From DAOUJI01 sp965224415 (GTDB lineage Bacteria > Chloroflexota > Dehalococcoidia > Lucifugimonadales > JAGWBF01): a DNA stretch of 64,000 bases. Below are positions 32,912-40,354 of the stretch, piece after piece (position 1 is the first letter of the stretch; each line of letters opens with the position of its first letter). A program made the translations under genes and the position numbers. The stretch covers positions 1-64,000 of the forward strand of contig CBDCZB010000002.1 of NCBI GenBank assembly GCA_965224415.1, read 5' to 3'. The notes under the pieces were generated by a model. That model did no database searches, was not told where the DNA came from, and saw nothing but the letters and a program-made list of their open reading frames with translations.

Positions 32912-33806
32912 GGGCCTGCCGCATCTGGTTGAGTTTGTTGGCGGCGGCCTCGACCAGAGGCCCGAGCTCGTCCGCCGTCAGGTCATCCAGGCCCTTGCCC
33001 AGCCTGTCCACCACGGCGCTCCGCACCCCGTCCTCGTCGAAGCCCTGCTTGACGGCCAGCTCGATGAGCCGACCGCGCAGCCTCTCGACCTGGGACTCGT
33101 TGCGCCCGCCACCCGATCCAGTCGAGGGCAAGCTCTGAGCCTGCCGAACGGGGCGGTTGGCATGGGCCTGGCCGGAGTTGCCGTTGACCGGGGCGGGCAC
33201 GCGCTCCGGTCTGGGCGGGTTGCCGGCCTGCGACTGGTCTCCGTAGAAGCCGTTGCCGAACTGGACGCCGAAGCTGCGGAAGGCCCGCTTCATGCTGTCG
33301 GTCACGGCCCCTTTCATCGCCGTGTCATGTCCGTCGAAGGTGTCCTCCGTCACCGGGTGGACGCCGACGTCGGTGCGGGGCAGAGCGCCCGCGACGGTGA
33401 CCCGCACCGGGGCGCTGTAGCCCTGGGCCACCTTGACCTCGCCGGTGTTCGTATCGACCGTCTCGATCCGGCGCAGGGTCACGTCGCCGACCAGGTCGTA
33501 TCCCCAGCCGCCATGACCGAAGATGCGGTTAGCCTGGTCGATGACGGCGTGGCCTTCGAGGTAGTCGAAGACCCTGCCCCCGCGCCCCTTGCGCTGGGAG
33601 ACCAGCGAGGAGTCGAGGGGCTGCCCCAAGGCGTTGGTGACGGCGGGCGGCAGCCCGTCCCAGAGCAGAGCCAGCCCCGCACTCGATGCGGGGTCGTGCT
33701 CGCCGACGATAGCCTGCCCCGTACTCGATACGGGGGCGGCGTCGGGCTTGTGCCCGTTGACGTGGCCGAGGCCGTTTCCGTGGTGTCCGTTGTTGCCGTT
33801 AGACAT
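32892..33806 (-). CDS. RAD52-type single-strand annealing protein
   Basis: 304 residues from ATG 33806 (MSNGNNGHHGNG; AAGGAGA site). The RAD52 core is clear: GRGGRVFDYLEGHAVIDQANRIFGHGGWGYDLV, VRVTVAGALPRTDVG, and TFDGHDTAMKGAVTDSMKRAFRSFGVQFGNGFYG. It would anneal single strands during ICE recombination or circularisation with SSB. Four palindromic-element copies interrupt the gene, two near the N-terminus (PVSSTGQAI, DPASSAGLAL), one in the linker (QSLPSTGSGG) and one at the C-terminus that supplies the stop. All lie outside the annealing core. Confidence 0.85.
   Translation of the reverse strand: MSNGNNGHHGNGLGHVNGHKPDAAPVSSTGQAIVGEHDPASSAGLALLWDGLPPAVTNALGQPLDSSLVSQRKGRGGRVFDYLEGHAVIDQANRIFGHGGWGYDLVGDVTLRRIETVDTNTGEVKVAQGYSAPVRVTVAGALPRTDVGVHPVTEDTFDGHDTAMKGAVTDSMKRAFRSFGVQFGNGFYGDQSQAGNPPRPERVPAPVNGNSGQAHANRPVRQAQSLPSTGSGGGRNESQVERLRGRLIELAVKQGFDEDGVRSAVVDRLGKGLDDLTADELGPLVEAAANKLNQMRQAQSLPRT
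33112..33136 (+). repeat. Dispersed palindromic element, copy 7 (variant)
   Basis: CCCGATCCAGTCGAGGGCAA then GCTCT. Inside RAD52, opposite orientation, read as QSLPSTGSGG. Arms have changed together (CCCGA/TCGAGGG), keeping most of the pairing. Confidence 0.7.
33667..33695 (-). repeat. Dispersed palindromic element, copy 8
   Basis: AGAGCCAGCCCCGCACTCGA then TGCGGGGTC. Inside RAD52, same orientation, read as DPASSAGLAL. The GTA/TAC arm bases are both changed to GCA/TGC, preserving the palindrome. Confidence 0.85.
33711..33735 (-). repeat. Dispersed palindromic element, copy 9
   Basis: AGCCTGCCCCGTACTCGATA then CGGGG. Inside RAD52, same orientation, read as PVSSTGQAI, only 15 bp from copy 8. 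Confidence 0.88.
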
Positions 33807-34032
33807 TGCGTGTCTCCTTCTCTGATGGGTTGTTCCTGTAGCGAATGGCCGATGGGCGGATTCCCCTACGGGAAGCCGTGCGCGGGCAAGGCCCGTCGTG
33901 AATTGGGCATAGGACCTCCCCCGATCGGAGTCGGGGGCAGGCTCTGGGTGGTGAGAGTGGGATGGGGATGAACCGGGAGCGAGTCCCGCAGGCAAGCGGA
34001 GCGGGGAAGCTCCGTTAGGGGAGTGGCGGGAG
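33807..34032. other. Intergenic leader of the RAD52 gene
   Basis: No gene. Read on the minus strand it holds a palindromic-element copy (33916-33945) and the word GCTACAGGA at 33834-33842, about 30 bp before the RAD52 start. The two-hairpin motif of other leaders is not evident. Confidence 0.5.
33916..33945 (+). repeat. Dispersed palindromic element, copy 10
   Basis: CTCCCCCGATCGGAGTCGGG then GGCAGGCTCT. Non-coding copy between the primase and RAD52 genes. The arms are CCCCCGA/TCGGGGG, again matching each other. Confidence 0.75.
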
Positions 34033-35097
34033 CTAGCGGGCGGAGCGAGCCGCCTGAGCCAGCAGGCGGAGGAAGGCGGCTCGGCCCTGGGGAAGGCAAG
34101 CAAGCTCGGCCACGTCGGAGACGCCCTGGGGAAGGGCGACGGCGGCTGAGCGGCGTCCAAGCAAGCCCGCAAGCCGCTCGGTGGCCTCAAGGCCCGCTTC
34201 GTCGTTGTCGAAGGCGAGGAAGACCCGGGGGCAGCCCCGCAAGCCCTCCGCCACCCTCTCGACCCCCTGCGTCCCAAGAGCGGCGCAGGCGGGGACGCCC
34301 CAGGAGGCAAGAACAAGCCAGTCGAAGACGCCCTCGGCCACGACCGCAAGGGGCGGCGCGGGGCCGAGACGCCCAAGCCCAAGCACCGGCTTGGGGCCGG
34401 GCAACGCCTGGAACCTGGGAGTCCTGTCGGGATCGACGGCCCGCCCGACGAGCCAGCGGACAAGCCTGCCGGTTGCCTGCCCCGTACTCGATACGGGGTC
34501 GGGAACGACCACCATACCGGCGAACCGCTCCGAACCCCGCTCGGTGAACAGGCCGCAGTCCCTGAGCCGCTCGACATCGAAGCCCGCCGACTCAAGGGCC
34601 TCCCGCAAGCCGTGCCCCGGCGCGAAGCCGAGTCCAAGCCGAACGGCGGCCGCAAGGCCGACGCCCCGCGAGGCAAGGTACTCCCAGCCTGCGGGGCTGC
34701 GCCGGAGCTGCCCGGTGTAGAACCGCGCCGCCGCCGTCAGCAGCGACGGGTCCCTGGGAGGCAACGGGATTGCTCTGGGACGCCTGGCCGGAGCCGGGCG
34801 AGATACGACGGGGTAAGCGCCCCCGTCAAGACGCCGGATCGCCTCGAGCAGGCTCAGGTTCTCTGTGCGCCGGATGTAGTCCAGCACGTCGCCCCCCAAG
34901 CCGCAGCCGAAGCAGTACCATCGTTCAGAGTCGGCGTAGACCGTGAAGCTGGCCTCCGCCTCATCGTGGACGGGGCAGACGCCCTGCCGGACCCTGCCCC
35001 GTCCCCTGAGCCTGACGCCCGATGCCTCCACCGTGTCGCCCAGGGGGTGGCGCGCCTTCAGCGCCGGGATGTCCACGGAAGCGTTGGCTATGACCAT
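34033..35097 (-). CDS. DnaG-like primase (CHC2 zinc finger plus Toprim)
   Basis: 354 residues from ATG 35097, whose start overlaps the previous stop (TGATG). The CHC2 zinc finger has Cys41, His44, Cys62 and Cys65 (CPVHDEAEASF, WYCFGCGLGGDVLDYIRR). The Toprim part has VVAEGVFDWLVLASWG and VFLAFDNDEAGLEATERL with acidic metal-binding residues. The usual middle RNA-polymerase domain is shorter than in chromosomal DnaG and the helicase-binding domain is absent. A palindromic-element copy is read as DPVSSTGQATG. It probably primes the complementary strand of transferred ICE DNA. Confidence 0.88.
   Translation of the reverse strand: MVIANASVDIPALKARHPLGDTVEASGVRLRGRGRVRQGVCPVHDEAEASFTVYADSERWYCFGCGLGGDVLDYIRRTENLSLLEAIRRLDGGAYPVVSRPAPARRPRAIPLPPRDPSLLTAAARFYTGQLRRSPAGWEYLASRGVGLAAAVRLGLGFAPGHGLREALESAGFDVERLRDCGLFTERGSERFAGMVVVPDPVSSTGQATGRLVRWLVGRAVDPDRTPRFQALPGPKPVLGLGRLGPAPPLAVVAEGVFDWLVLASWGVPACAALGTQGVERVAEGLRGCPRVFLAFDNDEAGLEATERLAGLLGRRSAAVALPQGVSDVAELACLPQGRAAFLRLLAQAARSAR
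34474..34500 (-). repeat. Dispersed palindromic element, copy 11
   Basis: TTGCCTGCCCCGTACTCGAT then ACGGGGTC. Inside the primase gene, same orientation, read as DPVSSTGQATG. Confidence 0.88.
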
Positions 35098-35573
35098 CAC
35101 GCACCCCCGTTCAGAGGCCGCAGACCCCGGAGGCTGCGCCCTGAGACGACCTTGCCGGGCCGCCAGCGCATCCCCAGGACCGCAACGACCTCCAGCGTCC
35201 CGCCGTCGTCCGTGGACACCAGGGCGGCGGCCCTCCCCGTTGCCTGGCTGTAGACCATTACACCCCTGCTTCCGAACCGCCGCTTCACCAGCTGCGACCA
35301 CTCGGCGTAGGCCCACCGGGCCTCCTTCGTCTCCGCCTTCGCCACGTCCATGCCGACGAGGACCGCCAGGGCCGCGTCGATATCCCCCGCCTGCCGCATC
35401 CGCCGAGCCTCGTGGACGCACTTGGTCACGCTCGGTGTCTCCGTCGCCGGCGCCGTCTGCGGCTGCTCCGGGAACATTGCCGCCATGAGTTGGTCGACCA
35501 TCTCCTCCAGGCTTCGCCGGGGCCGCACCTCCTCCATCGTCCGATTGCCAGTTGTCAGTGTTGCCGTTGTCAT
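35097..35573 (-). CDS. Uncharacterised protein upstream of the primase
   Basis: 158 residues from ATG 35573 (MTTATLTTGNRTMEEVRPRR; AAGGAGG site). Helical middle (SVTKCVHEARRMRQAGDIDAALAVLVGMDVAKAETKEARWAYAEW) that resembles a TPR-like pair, then a beta-rich end with VMVYSQATGRAAALVSTDDGG. Translationally coupled to the primase, so a primase accessory role is plausible. Not recognised as a named family. Confidence 0.65.
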   Translation of the reverse strand: MTTATLTTGNRTMEEVRPRRSLEEMVDQLMAAMFPEQPQTAPATETPSVTKCVHEARRMRQAGDIDAALAVLVGMDVAKAETKEARWAYAEWSQLVKRRFGSRGVMVYSQATGRAAALVSTDDGGTLEVVAVLGMRWRPGKVVSGRSLRGLRPLNGGA

Positions 35574-35635
35574 CGTGCACCTCCTTAGTGCCTGTGCTTT
35601 GTTGCCTTTGGATTGCGCCCTTGCGGGCAAAGAAG

Positions 35636-35700
35636 AAGGGCCGTCTCCGGATGAAGACGACCCTTGCGTGTTGGGATGGGTTGTGCGCGGCTCGAAGCCG
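35636..35700 (-). promoter_or_regulatory. Two-hairpin leader, divergent copy h
   Basis: Straight after the TGA of the 35701 gene the minus strand reads CGGCT-tcg-AGCCG, then AAGGG-t-CGTCT-tcatccgg-AGACG-g-CCCTT. Same order of short hairpin then longer hairpin as copies b-e but different sequence; GCACAGG follows near the ribosome site. Confidence 0.45.
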
Positions 35701-36168
35701 TCAGCGTCTGGGCCTTCGCACCGTGCGCCGCATGAACTGCCTGAGCAGCAGCGCCCCGATGCCCAGGCCGACCAGGTTCAGGAAGACCAGCTCGCCGTCG
35801 CCGGTGATGAGCGGCGCCGCAATCACCAGCGCCACCACTCCGGCCACAACGACCCGCTTGCGCTTCCACCAGGGTCGCTTCTCCGGGGCCTTGACCGCCG
35901 CGTCGCTCACCGGCTCATACGCCGTCCAGATGGGCAGCCCGATGAGAACCTCAAGCTCTGTTATCACCACGCCCTTGGAGCAACCCCCGGTGTGGCAGCG
36001 CACGTCGATGCCCTCGCCGTCCGGTCTCTGCCGAAACGCCAGCCCGTCCGACTTGCCGCCGTGGCAGATGGCCGTCGTCGTCCAGAACCAGCCCCGCTCG
36101 AAGCTGACCCGGTGCGGAAGCAGGTTGGCGATCCTGAGCGCGCTCGGTCCCGTGTACCGTTCCGTCAT
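35701..36168 (-). CDS. Two-pass membrane protein with a Cys/His motif
   Basis: 155 residues from ATG 36168 (MTERYTGPSALRIANLL; AGGAGG site); an in-frame ATG at 36210 is an alternative. The soluble N-terminal part contains ICHGGK and DVRCHTGGCSKGVV, which could bind zinc like a CHC2 finger. The C-terminus has two hydrophobic helices (VVVAGVVALVIAAPLI and LVFLNLVGLGIGALLL). It might tether DNA processing to the membrane; this is inference. Confidence 0.6.
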   Translation of the reverse strand: MTERYTGPSALRIANLLPHRVSFERGWFWTTTAICHGGKSDGLAFRQRPDGEGIDVRCHTGGCSKGVVITELEVLIGLPIWTAYEPVSDAAVKAPEKRPWWKRKRVVVAGVVALVIAAPLITGDGELVFLNLVGLGIGALLLRQFMRRTVRRPRR

Positions 36169-36577
36169 GTCCCGTCCTCCTTCTCCTGTCTGTGTCCGTG
36201 ATTCGTCCATAGCGTCGTTACCTCCTTACTGAGTGTGTTGCCGTTGACTCCGTGAATCCGTGAATCCGTGTTGCCGTTCCGACGACGTCCGCAGTCCGAC
36301 CACGCCCGCAGTCCGACCACGAGTCGAACGGGAGAGACGCCGGGGTGAGAAAGACGCAGCTCGGCCCAGGGTCACATCAGGCGAATGGACTCAGAGGGAG
36401 CTGCTGTGAAATGGGGTGTGCGACCGGCCTGCAGATCAACCACAGAACGGCGCGGTGAGAGCGACGCAGACCCTACGACGTCATCGCAGGCCAGCGTGCG
36501 TGAGAGCTGCGACCCAACCGCGTGACGATTGCGCCGCAGGCATGAGGAATGGCCGGTGTGCGGGGCGCACTCCGACC

Positions 36578-36607
36578 AGAGCCTGCACCGTACTCGATAC
36601 GGTGGTG
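36578..36607 (-). repeat. Dispersed palindromic element, copy 12
   Basis: AGAGCCTGCACCGTACTCGA then TACGGTGGTG. Non-coding copy in the candidate origin region. One arm base and its partner are both changed (CACCG/CGGTG). Confidence 0.8.
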
Positions 36608-36884
36608 TCCGAGGGGCCGAAGCGAGAGACGCTCCAACCGCTGCGAATGTGTCCTCCGGGGCGACCATCGGGAGAGCGAGGCTCAATCCTTCCGGTCTGA
36701 CCCCTGGGCGGCTGTTCGGAGAGCAAGGCTCGATCCTATGCAGCCGGTCCCGGATTCGGGGGACGGGAATCCTCCAGGTTTCTAGGCACGAAACGCTGGA
36801 AAAGCCAGAAACTGCCTCAATTATCGCCCGAACGAACGAGCGAATGGAAGGCTTCGGAGGGGGTTTCGGGCCAACCCAACGTAG

Positions 36885-36904
36885 ATTGCTCGCACCGATT
36901 TAGC
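36885..36904. repeat. 20-bp direct repeat, left copy, related to the attachment arm
   Basis: ATTGCTCGCACCGATTTAGC matches 37944-37963 at 19 of 20 positions. Its right part and following bases (CCGATTTAGCG, CTTTTCGCTGGGA) also resemble the P' arm of ICE B at 5160-5183 (CCGATTTGCGAAC, TTTTCGCTGGGA). Confidence 0.65.
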
Positions 36905-36940
36905 GCCCTTTTCGCTGGGACTTAGCACCCGCCGAAAACC

Positions 36941-36964
36941 GGCCCCGGAGCGGTCTCCGGGGCC
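36941..36964 (-). terminator. Rho-independent-type terminator
   Basis: GGCCCCGGAG-cggt-CTCCGGGGCC, a perfect 10-bp stem, lies immediately after the stop of the minus-strand 298-residue gene and is followed on that strand by GGTTTTCGG. Short T-run but very stable stem. Confidence 0.7.
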
Positions 36965-37860
36965 TACTTCCGCCACAGCCACAGGGTGAGGACCGTCCGC
37001 ACCCAGCGCAGCAGCTTTCGCTTCCGCAACGCCACCCGTGTGTCGGCCAGCGCCTTCCAGCGGTGGGTGGTCTGGCCCTTGCGCCCGAAGCCCCTGAGCG
37101 GCTGCTTCTCAGGCGGCAGCGTCAACCCGTGCTCCTCCAGCATCGCCAGTTCCAGCACGAGCAGACGCTCCTCCGTCGTGAGCCACGACAGGCTCTTCCC
37201 TCGATGGGGGTGGTCGGCCCGCAGCCTGCGCCACTCCTCGACCAGGGGCCACGCATCGCCGTAGACCTCCTGGTCATCCTCTGCGGGTTCTTCGGTCACG
37301 ATCTCGGGGTCCAGACGCCGCTCGGTGAAGGGCTGGCGAGGACGCAACCCCGCCACCGGAGGGGCGGCCCCGGTCTCCGACCGGCCCGCCCCGTCGTCGT
37401 GCTCCCCGTCCTGCGCGTGGTCCTGTCCCTGAGACTCGGCGCTGCCAGCAACCGCAGCCCGAATCTCGCCGAGGCCGTCCCGCAGCTCCTTCGCCAGCGC
37501 CTTCACGCCGCCCTCCAACGCCTCCACGCGCCCCCGAATCCGCGTCACTTCCGGGTCGTCGCCGGTCCCCAGAAGCAGCTCCAGCGCATCGCCCATGCGC
37601 CCGGTGATCTCGCCCGACTTCACGGCCCGCGCCAGGGTCTTGTAGTTGACTCCCAGCAGCTCCGCAGCCTCCATCTTACCCTCCTCCCGCACCAGCTCAC
37701 GCAGGAACCCGCTCAGCCTGATTCGCCTCAGCTTTTCCACGTCCGGACCACCAGCCCCGTTCCCGTCGTCCTGTACCTCGTCCGCCGTCGTCTCGTCGTC
37801 CAGCGGGCCGCCAGCCAACGTCTCGTCCGCCTGTGTCCCGTTCACCTGCGCCTCGTTCAT
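36964..37860 (-). CDS. HTH protein of the ICE backbone
   Basis: 298 residues. An acidic, repetitive start (NGTQADETLAGGPLDDETTADE) leads into an HTH-like segment LVREEGKMEAAELLGVNYKTLARAVKSGEITGRM, a predicted coiled coil (RIRGRVEALEGGVKALAKELRDGL), a disordered acidic linker, and a basic C-terminus (LRKRKLLRWVRTVLTLWLWRK). It is flanked on both sides by the 20-bp repeats at 36885 and 37944, which are good candidates for its own binding sites. It lies between the candidate origin and the divergent transfer operon, so it may be a transfer or replication initiator regulator. Confidence 0.65.
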   Translation of the reverse strand: MNEAQVNGTQADETLAGGPLDDETTADEVQDDGNGAGGPDVEKLRRIRLSGFLRELVREEGKMEAAELLGVNYKTLARAVKSGEITGRMGDALELLLGTGDDPEVTRIRGRVEALEGGVKALAKELRDGLGEIRAAVAGSAESQGQDHAQDGEHDDGAGRSETGAAPPVAGLRPRQPFTERRLDPEIVTEEPAEDDQEVYGDAWPLVEEWRRLRADHPHRGKSLSWLTTEERLLVLELAMLEEHGLTLPPEKQPLRGFGRKGQTTHRWKALADTRVALRKRKLLRWVRTVLTLWLWRK

Positions 37861-37883
37861 GGTCGAACCTCCTGGCTCTCATC

Positions 37884-37910
37884 TCCTGTAGGGGGCAGTC
37901 CTGTAGGGGG
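37884..37910 (-). promoter_or_regulatory. Doubled CTACAGGA leader word
   Basis: Upstream of the 298-residue gene the minus strand carries CCCCCTACAGGA twice (complement of 37899-37910 and 37884-37895), just before the AGGAGG site. The word CTACAGG is shared with leaders b, d, f and g and with the RAD52 leader. Confidence 0.55.
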
Positions 37911-37943
37911 TATCTCACCCCCCGATAAGGCCCCGCTCCCCGA

Positions 37944-37963
37944 ATTGCTCGCTCCGATTTAGC
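37944..37963. repeat. 20-bp direct repeat, right copy
   Basis: ATTGCTCGCTCCGATTTAGC, 19 of 20 identical to 36885-36904, located 84 bp upstream of the 298-residue gene in the divergent intergenic region. Confidence 0.65.
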
Positions 37964-38186
37964 AGGATTCCGCTCCCCCGCAACGACTCTCGGACTTCCC
38001 TTTTGGGCATTTACGCCCCCAGACGTTGAACCAACCCTTACCTCGAAGTGCTCGCAACAACGGCTCCACCACCCCGGATTTCCGCCTATTTCACGTTGGA
38101 AACCGCCCCCGACTCCCTTTCGGGAACTGAAGCAAATCCTTGTACACGGGTATGACACCACATCCGGCCTCTCAAAGTGGAGGCCC

Positions 38187-38220
38187 CGTGAGGGGGGCAC
38201 GTCTGCGTGCCCCCCTCACG
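38187..38220. other. Perfect 15-bp hairpin upstream of the transfer operon
   Basis: CGTGAGGGGGGCACG-TCTG-CGTGCCCCCCTCACG. The stem has no mismatch and the loop is 4 nt. It lies about 75 bp before the first gene of the transfer operon, in the 435-bp divergent region 37861-38295, which otherwise has only the 20-bp repeat. No T-run follows. It could be an oriT stem-loop, a conversion-signal hairpin or an RNA leader structure. Confidence 0.6.
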
Positions 38221-38295
38221 CACCATGATATTTCGCCCCCCGACTCCTCAGACTCGATGGGAGAACATACGACCCATCGACGAGGAGGCGAAGAC

Positions 38296-38913
38296 GTGGG
38301 AGCGCAATCGACCGTCCGACGGACCTTTGGCAGAGCCGGGAGGCTGGTACCCCTGGCCGCCGCGCTGCTTCTGGCGGCGCTGGCGGCGATCCCCTCAAGC
38401 GGCGTCGCCCTGGCCCAGACCCCTCCCGGCGACGGCATAGTCATGGTCAACGCAGACCGGGAGTTCATCGAGCGAAAGAAGAAGGGCGAGTTCGTCGCCC
38501 GACCCGTTTTCGACCGCGAGATAGCCAACCTCTATTACGCCGTGCGCGACGCCGACACCGGCGACTGGATAAGCGCCATGTACCGCGTGTCTGGCGGCGA
38601 GAAGAAGCGCAGCGACGGCTGGGAGTACTCCTGGGAGTACCCGGCCCTGGACGAGCAGCCTGACCTCGACCCGGACCGCGCCTACCTTCTGGTGATGCTG
38701 GCTGAGGCCGAGGACGGCAGAAGGGGCGAGTTCTACGCCGTCGTCCCCTTCCACGAGCCGGGGCGCATCTGGGACAAGATTCTCTCCGCCCTCAACCCGG
38801 CGCGCTGGGCGAGGGCCTTCGCCGGCTGGGTGATCGAGGGGGTCCACGGGACGCTCTGCGGCGTGGTCGAGCGGGCGTCCGGCGAACACGCCGACAACTG
38901 CCGGGGAGGGTAG
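38296..38913 (+). CDS. Secreted or membrane-anchored protein of the transfer operon
   Basis: 205 residues from GTG 38296, which has a GAGGAGG site; longer frame starts upstream lack one. A signal peptide is clear: basic TVRRTFGRAGR, hydrophobic LVPLAAALLLAALAAIP, then ALAQTPP as cleavage region. The mature part reads VFDREIANLYYAVRDADTGDWISAMYR and LDPDRAYLLVMLAEAEDGRRGEFYAVVPF, and the end is amphipathic. Not recognised. It is the first gene of the T4SS operon and may be a surface or channel component. Confidence 0.65.
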   Translation: MGAQSTVRRTFGRAGRLVPLAAALLLAALAAIPSSGVALAQTPPGDGIVMVNADREFIERKKKGEFVARPVFDREIANLYYAVRDADTGDWISAMYRVSGGEKKRSDGWEYSWEYPALDEQPDLDPDRAYLLVMLAEAEDGRRGEFYAVVPFHEPGRIWDKILSALNPARWARAFAGWVIEGVHGTLCGVVERASGEHADNCRGG

Positions 38914-38919
38914 CGGGCG

Positions 38920-39897
38920 ATGGCAGACATCCTCACAGGAACCCCGGAGCACCTCACCTACGGCCACGACATGGTGCGCCAGGCGTGGATGGTCGTCTGG
39001 GCCGTCACGTCCGCCGCCCTGGTGGTCATCCTCGGCTGGATGGGCCTGAGCTTCATCATCTCCGAGCACCTGGGCCGCCAGCAGGCGGGGTGGCGCGAGA
39101 TGGTCCCCCGGCTCGTGCTGGGACTGGTGTCCGCGGCGTCGTCCCTGTGGTGGTGCGCCCTGGTCCTCGACGTGGCCGACGCCGTGTCGGGATTCATCGC
39201 CGTCTCCCTGAACGTCACCCCCGGAGACATGCTGCGCTCAACGCTGAGCACGCTGATGACGGCGGTGCAGGCCGGGAGCGTGGGCATGGCGCTGCTGCTG
39301 GCCCTGCTCTACCTGGTCTACGGCTTCTTCGTCCTCTACGTCATCGTGCAGATGGTGCTGCGCCTCGCGCTCATAGACATCCTGCTGGCCCTCGCGCCCA
39401 TCGCCCTTGGGCTGTGGATTCTGCCCCACACGGCGGGCTGGGGCCGCCAGTGGCTGCGCCTCTTCATGACGACGGTGTTCCAGCAGGCGATCCAGCTCAT
39501 CGCCCTGGCGTTGGGATTCGGGTTCCTGCGCGAGTTCGCCGCGATAGCGGCCTTCGAGCCGGTGCAGGACCTGGTCTGGAAGCTGCTCATGTCCCTGGCC
39601 TTCGTCTACATGGCGACCCGGGTGCCGTCGATGCTGGGCAACGCCGGGACCTTCGACTCCTGGCTCTCGATGCTCTACTTCGGCATGAACCTGCCCGCCT
39701 CGATGGTGCGGTCCGCCAAGACCATCGGGCTGTTGGCGGGCGGGGCCGCAGGGGGGCCGGGCGGCATGGCCGTTGGAGCTATGGCGGCCAGCGCGGGCCT
39801 GTCGGCTGCGTCCTCGGGCCTGCGCTCCATGGCGGACATGGCGACCCCATCCGGCGAGGGAGACGGCGGCGAGGCCCCCAGGAGCGCAGACGAGTAA
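38920..39897 (+). CDS. VirB6/TrbL-like membrane protein
   Basis: 325 residues with about seven hydrophobic segments (WMVVWAVTSAALVVILGWMG, MALLLALLYLVYGFFVLYVIV, IDILLALAPIALGLWIL, LIALALGFGFLREFAAIAAF). The arrangement, with a long periplasmic or exterior loop after the second helix and a Gly/Ala-rich end (GGAAGGPGGMAVGAMAASAG), fits the TrbL/VirB6 family that builds the inner-membrane channel of conjugative T4SS. Position before the pilin-like and PrgI genes agrees. Confidence 0.82.
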   Translation: MADILTGTPEHLTYGHDMVRQAWMVVWAVTSAALVVILGWMGLSFIISEHLGRQQAGWREMVPRLVLGLVSAASSLWWCALVLDVADAVSGFIAVSLNVTPGDMLRSTLSTLMTAVQAGSVGMALLLALLYLVYGFFVLYVIVQMVLRLALIDILLALAPIALGLWILPHTAGWGRQWLRLFMTTVFQQAIQLIALALGFGFLREFAAIAAFEPVQDLVWKLLMSLAFVYMATRVPSMLGNAGTFDSWLSMLYFGMNLPASMVRSAKTIGLLAGGAAGGPGGMAVGAMAASAGLSAASSGLRSMADMATPSGEGDGGEAPRSADE

Positions 39898-40047
39898 CTA
39901 CGACCCCAACGGAGCGCGGGCGCAGCCTGCGCCCATCTGACAACAAGACGAAGGAGGTGGAGCGATGTGCAGGTAGCGGAGCAGAGACAACGGAACCGAT
40001 AGAGAAGGACAAGTGATTCCAAAACGGAGACTGAGAGGAGGAAACGA

Positions 40048-40326
40048 ATGGAAAACCTGACTCAGACCATCTCGAACCTGGTGGGCATCCTGCTGGGCGT
40101 CGTGGGGGCGATAGGCGTGGGCTTCTTCATCTACGGGGCCTACCTGTACCTCACGGCCAGTGGCGCGCCCCACCAGATGGAGCGGGGCAAGAGCGCCATG
40201 ATGACCGCCCTGGCGGGCGTCGTCCTGGCGATGGTGGCCTACGGCGTCGTCGAGCTGGTGATGAACGCGGTCGTGGAGCCGGTGGTAACGCCGGAACTGC
40301 CCAACCCCGGGGCCTCCACCGAGTAG
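40048..40326 (+). CDS. TrbC/VirB2-like small membrane protein 1
   Basis: 92 residues behind a GAGGAGG site. Two hydrophobic helices (LVGILLGVVGAIGVGFFIYGAYLYL in part, and MMTALAGVVLAMVAYGVVELVM) separated by a charged turn GAPHQMERGKSA, as in pilin-like TrbC/VirB2 proteins of Gram-positive-type systems. No signal peptide. A second protein of this shape lies at 42103-42426. Confidence 0.72.
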   Translation: MENLTQTISNLVGILLGVVGAIGVGFFIYGAYLYLTASGAPHQMERGKSAMMTALAGVVLAMVAYGVVELVMNAVVEPVVTPELPNPGASTE

Positions 40327-40354
40327 GCGGACACGGGAAAGGAGGAGAAAGACC

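Larger units (their letters stand above)
36211..36940. other. Non-coding region with short direct repeats (origin candidate)
   Basis: About 730 bp without a credible gene. It has the overlapping repeat CCGTGAATC near 36250-36270 and a 15-bp direct repeat CGCAGTCCGACCACG at 36290-36304 and 36307-36321. Related words GGTGAGAAAGACGCAG (36343) and GGTGAGAGCGACGCAG (36453) occur about 110 bp apart. It also holds palindromic element copy 12 and, at its right edge, the 20-bp repeat at 36885. Such iteron-like spacing fits an origin of replication or transfer, but no nick site can be named. Confidence 0.45.

Noticed and set aside
33834..37860. Several long frames with many Arg, Gly and Pro residues on the plus strand
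   Set aside because: They are opposite or out of frame with supported genes and lack ribosome sites, as expected at this G+C.
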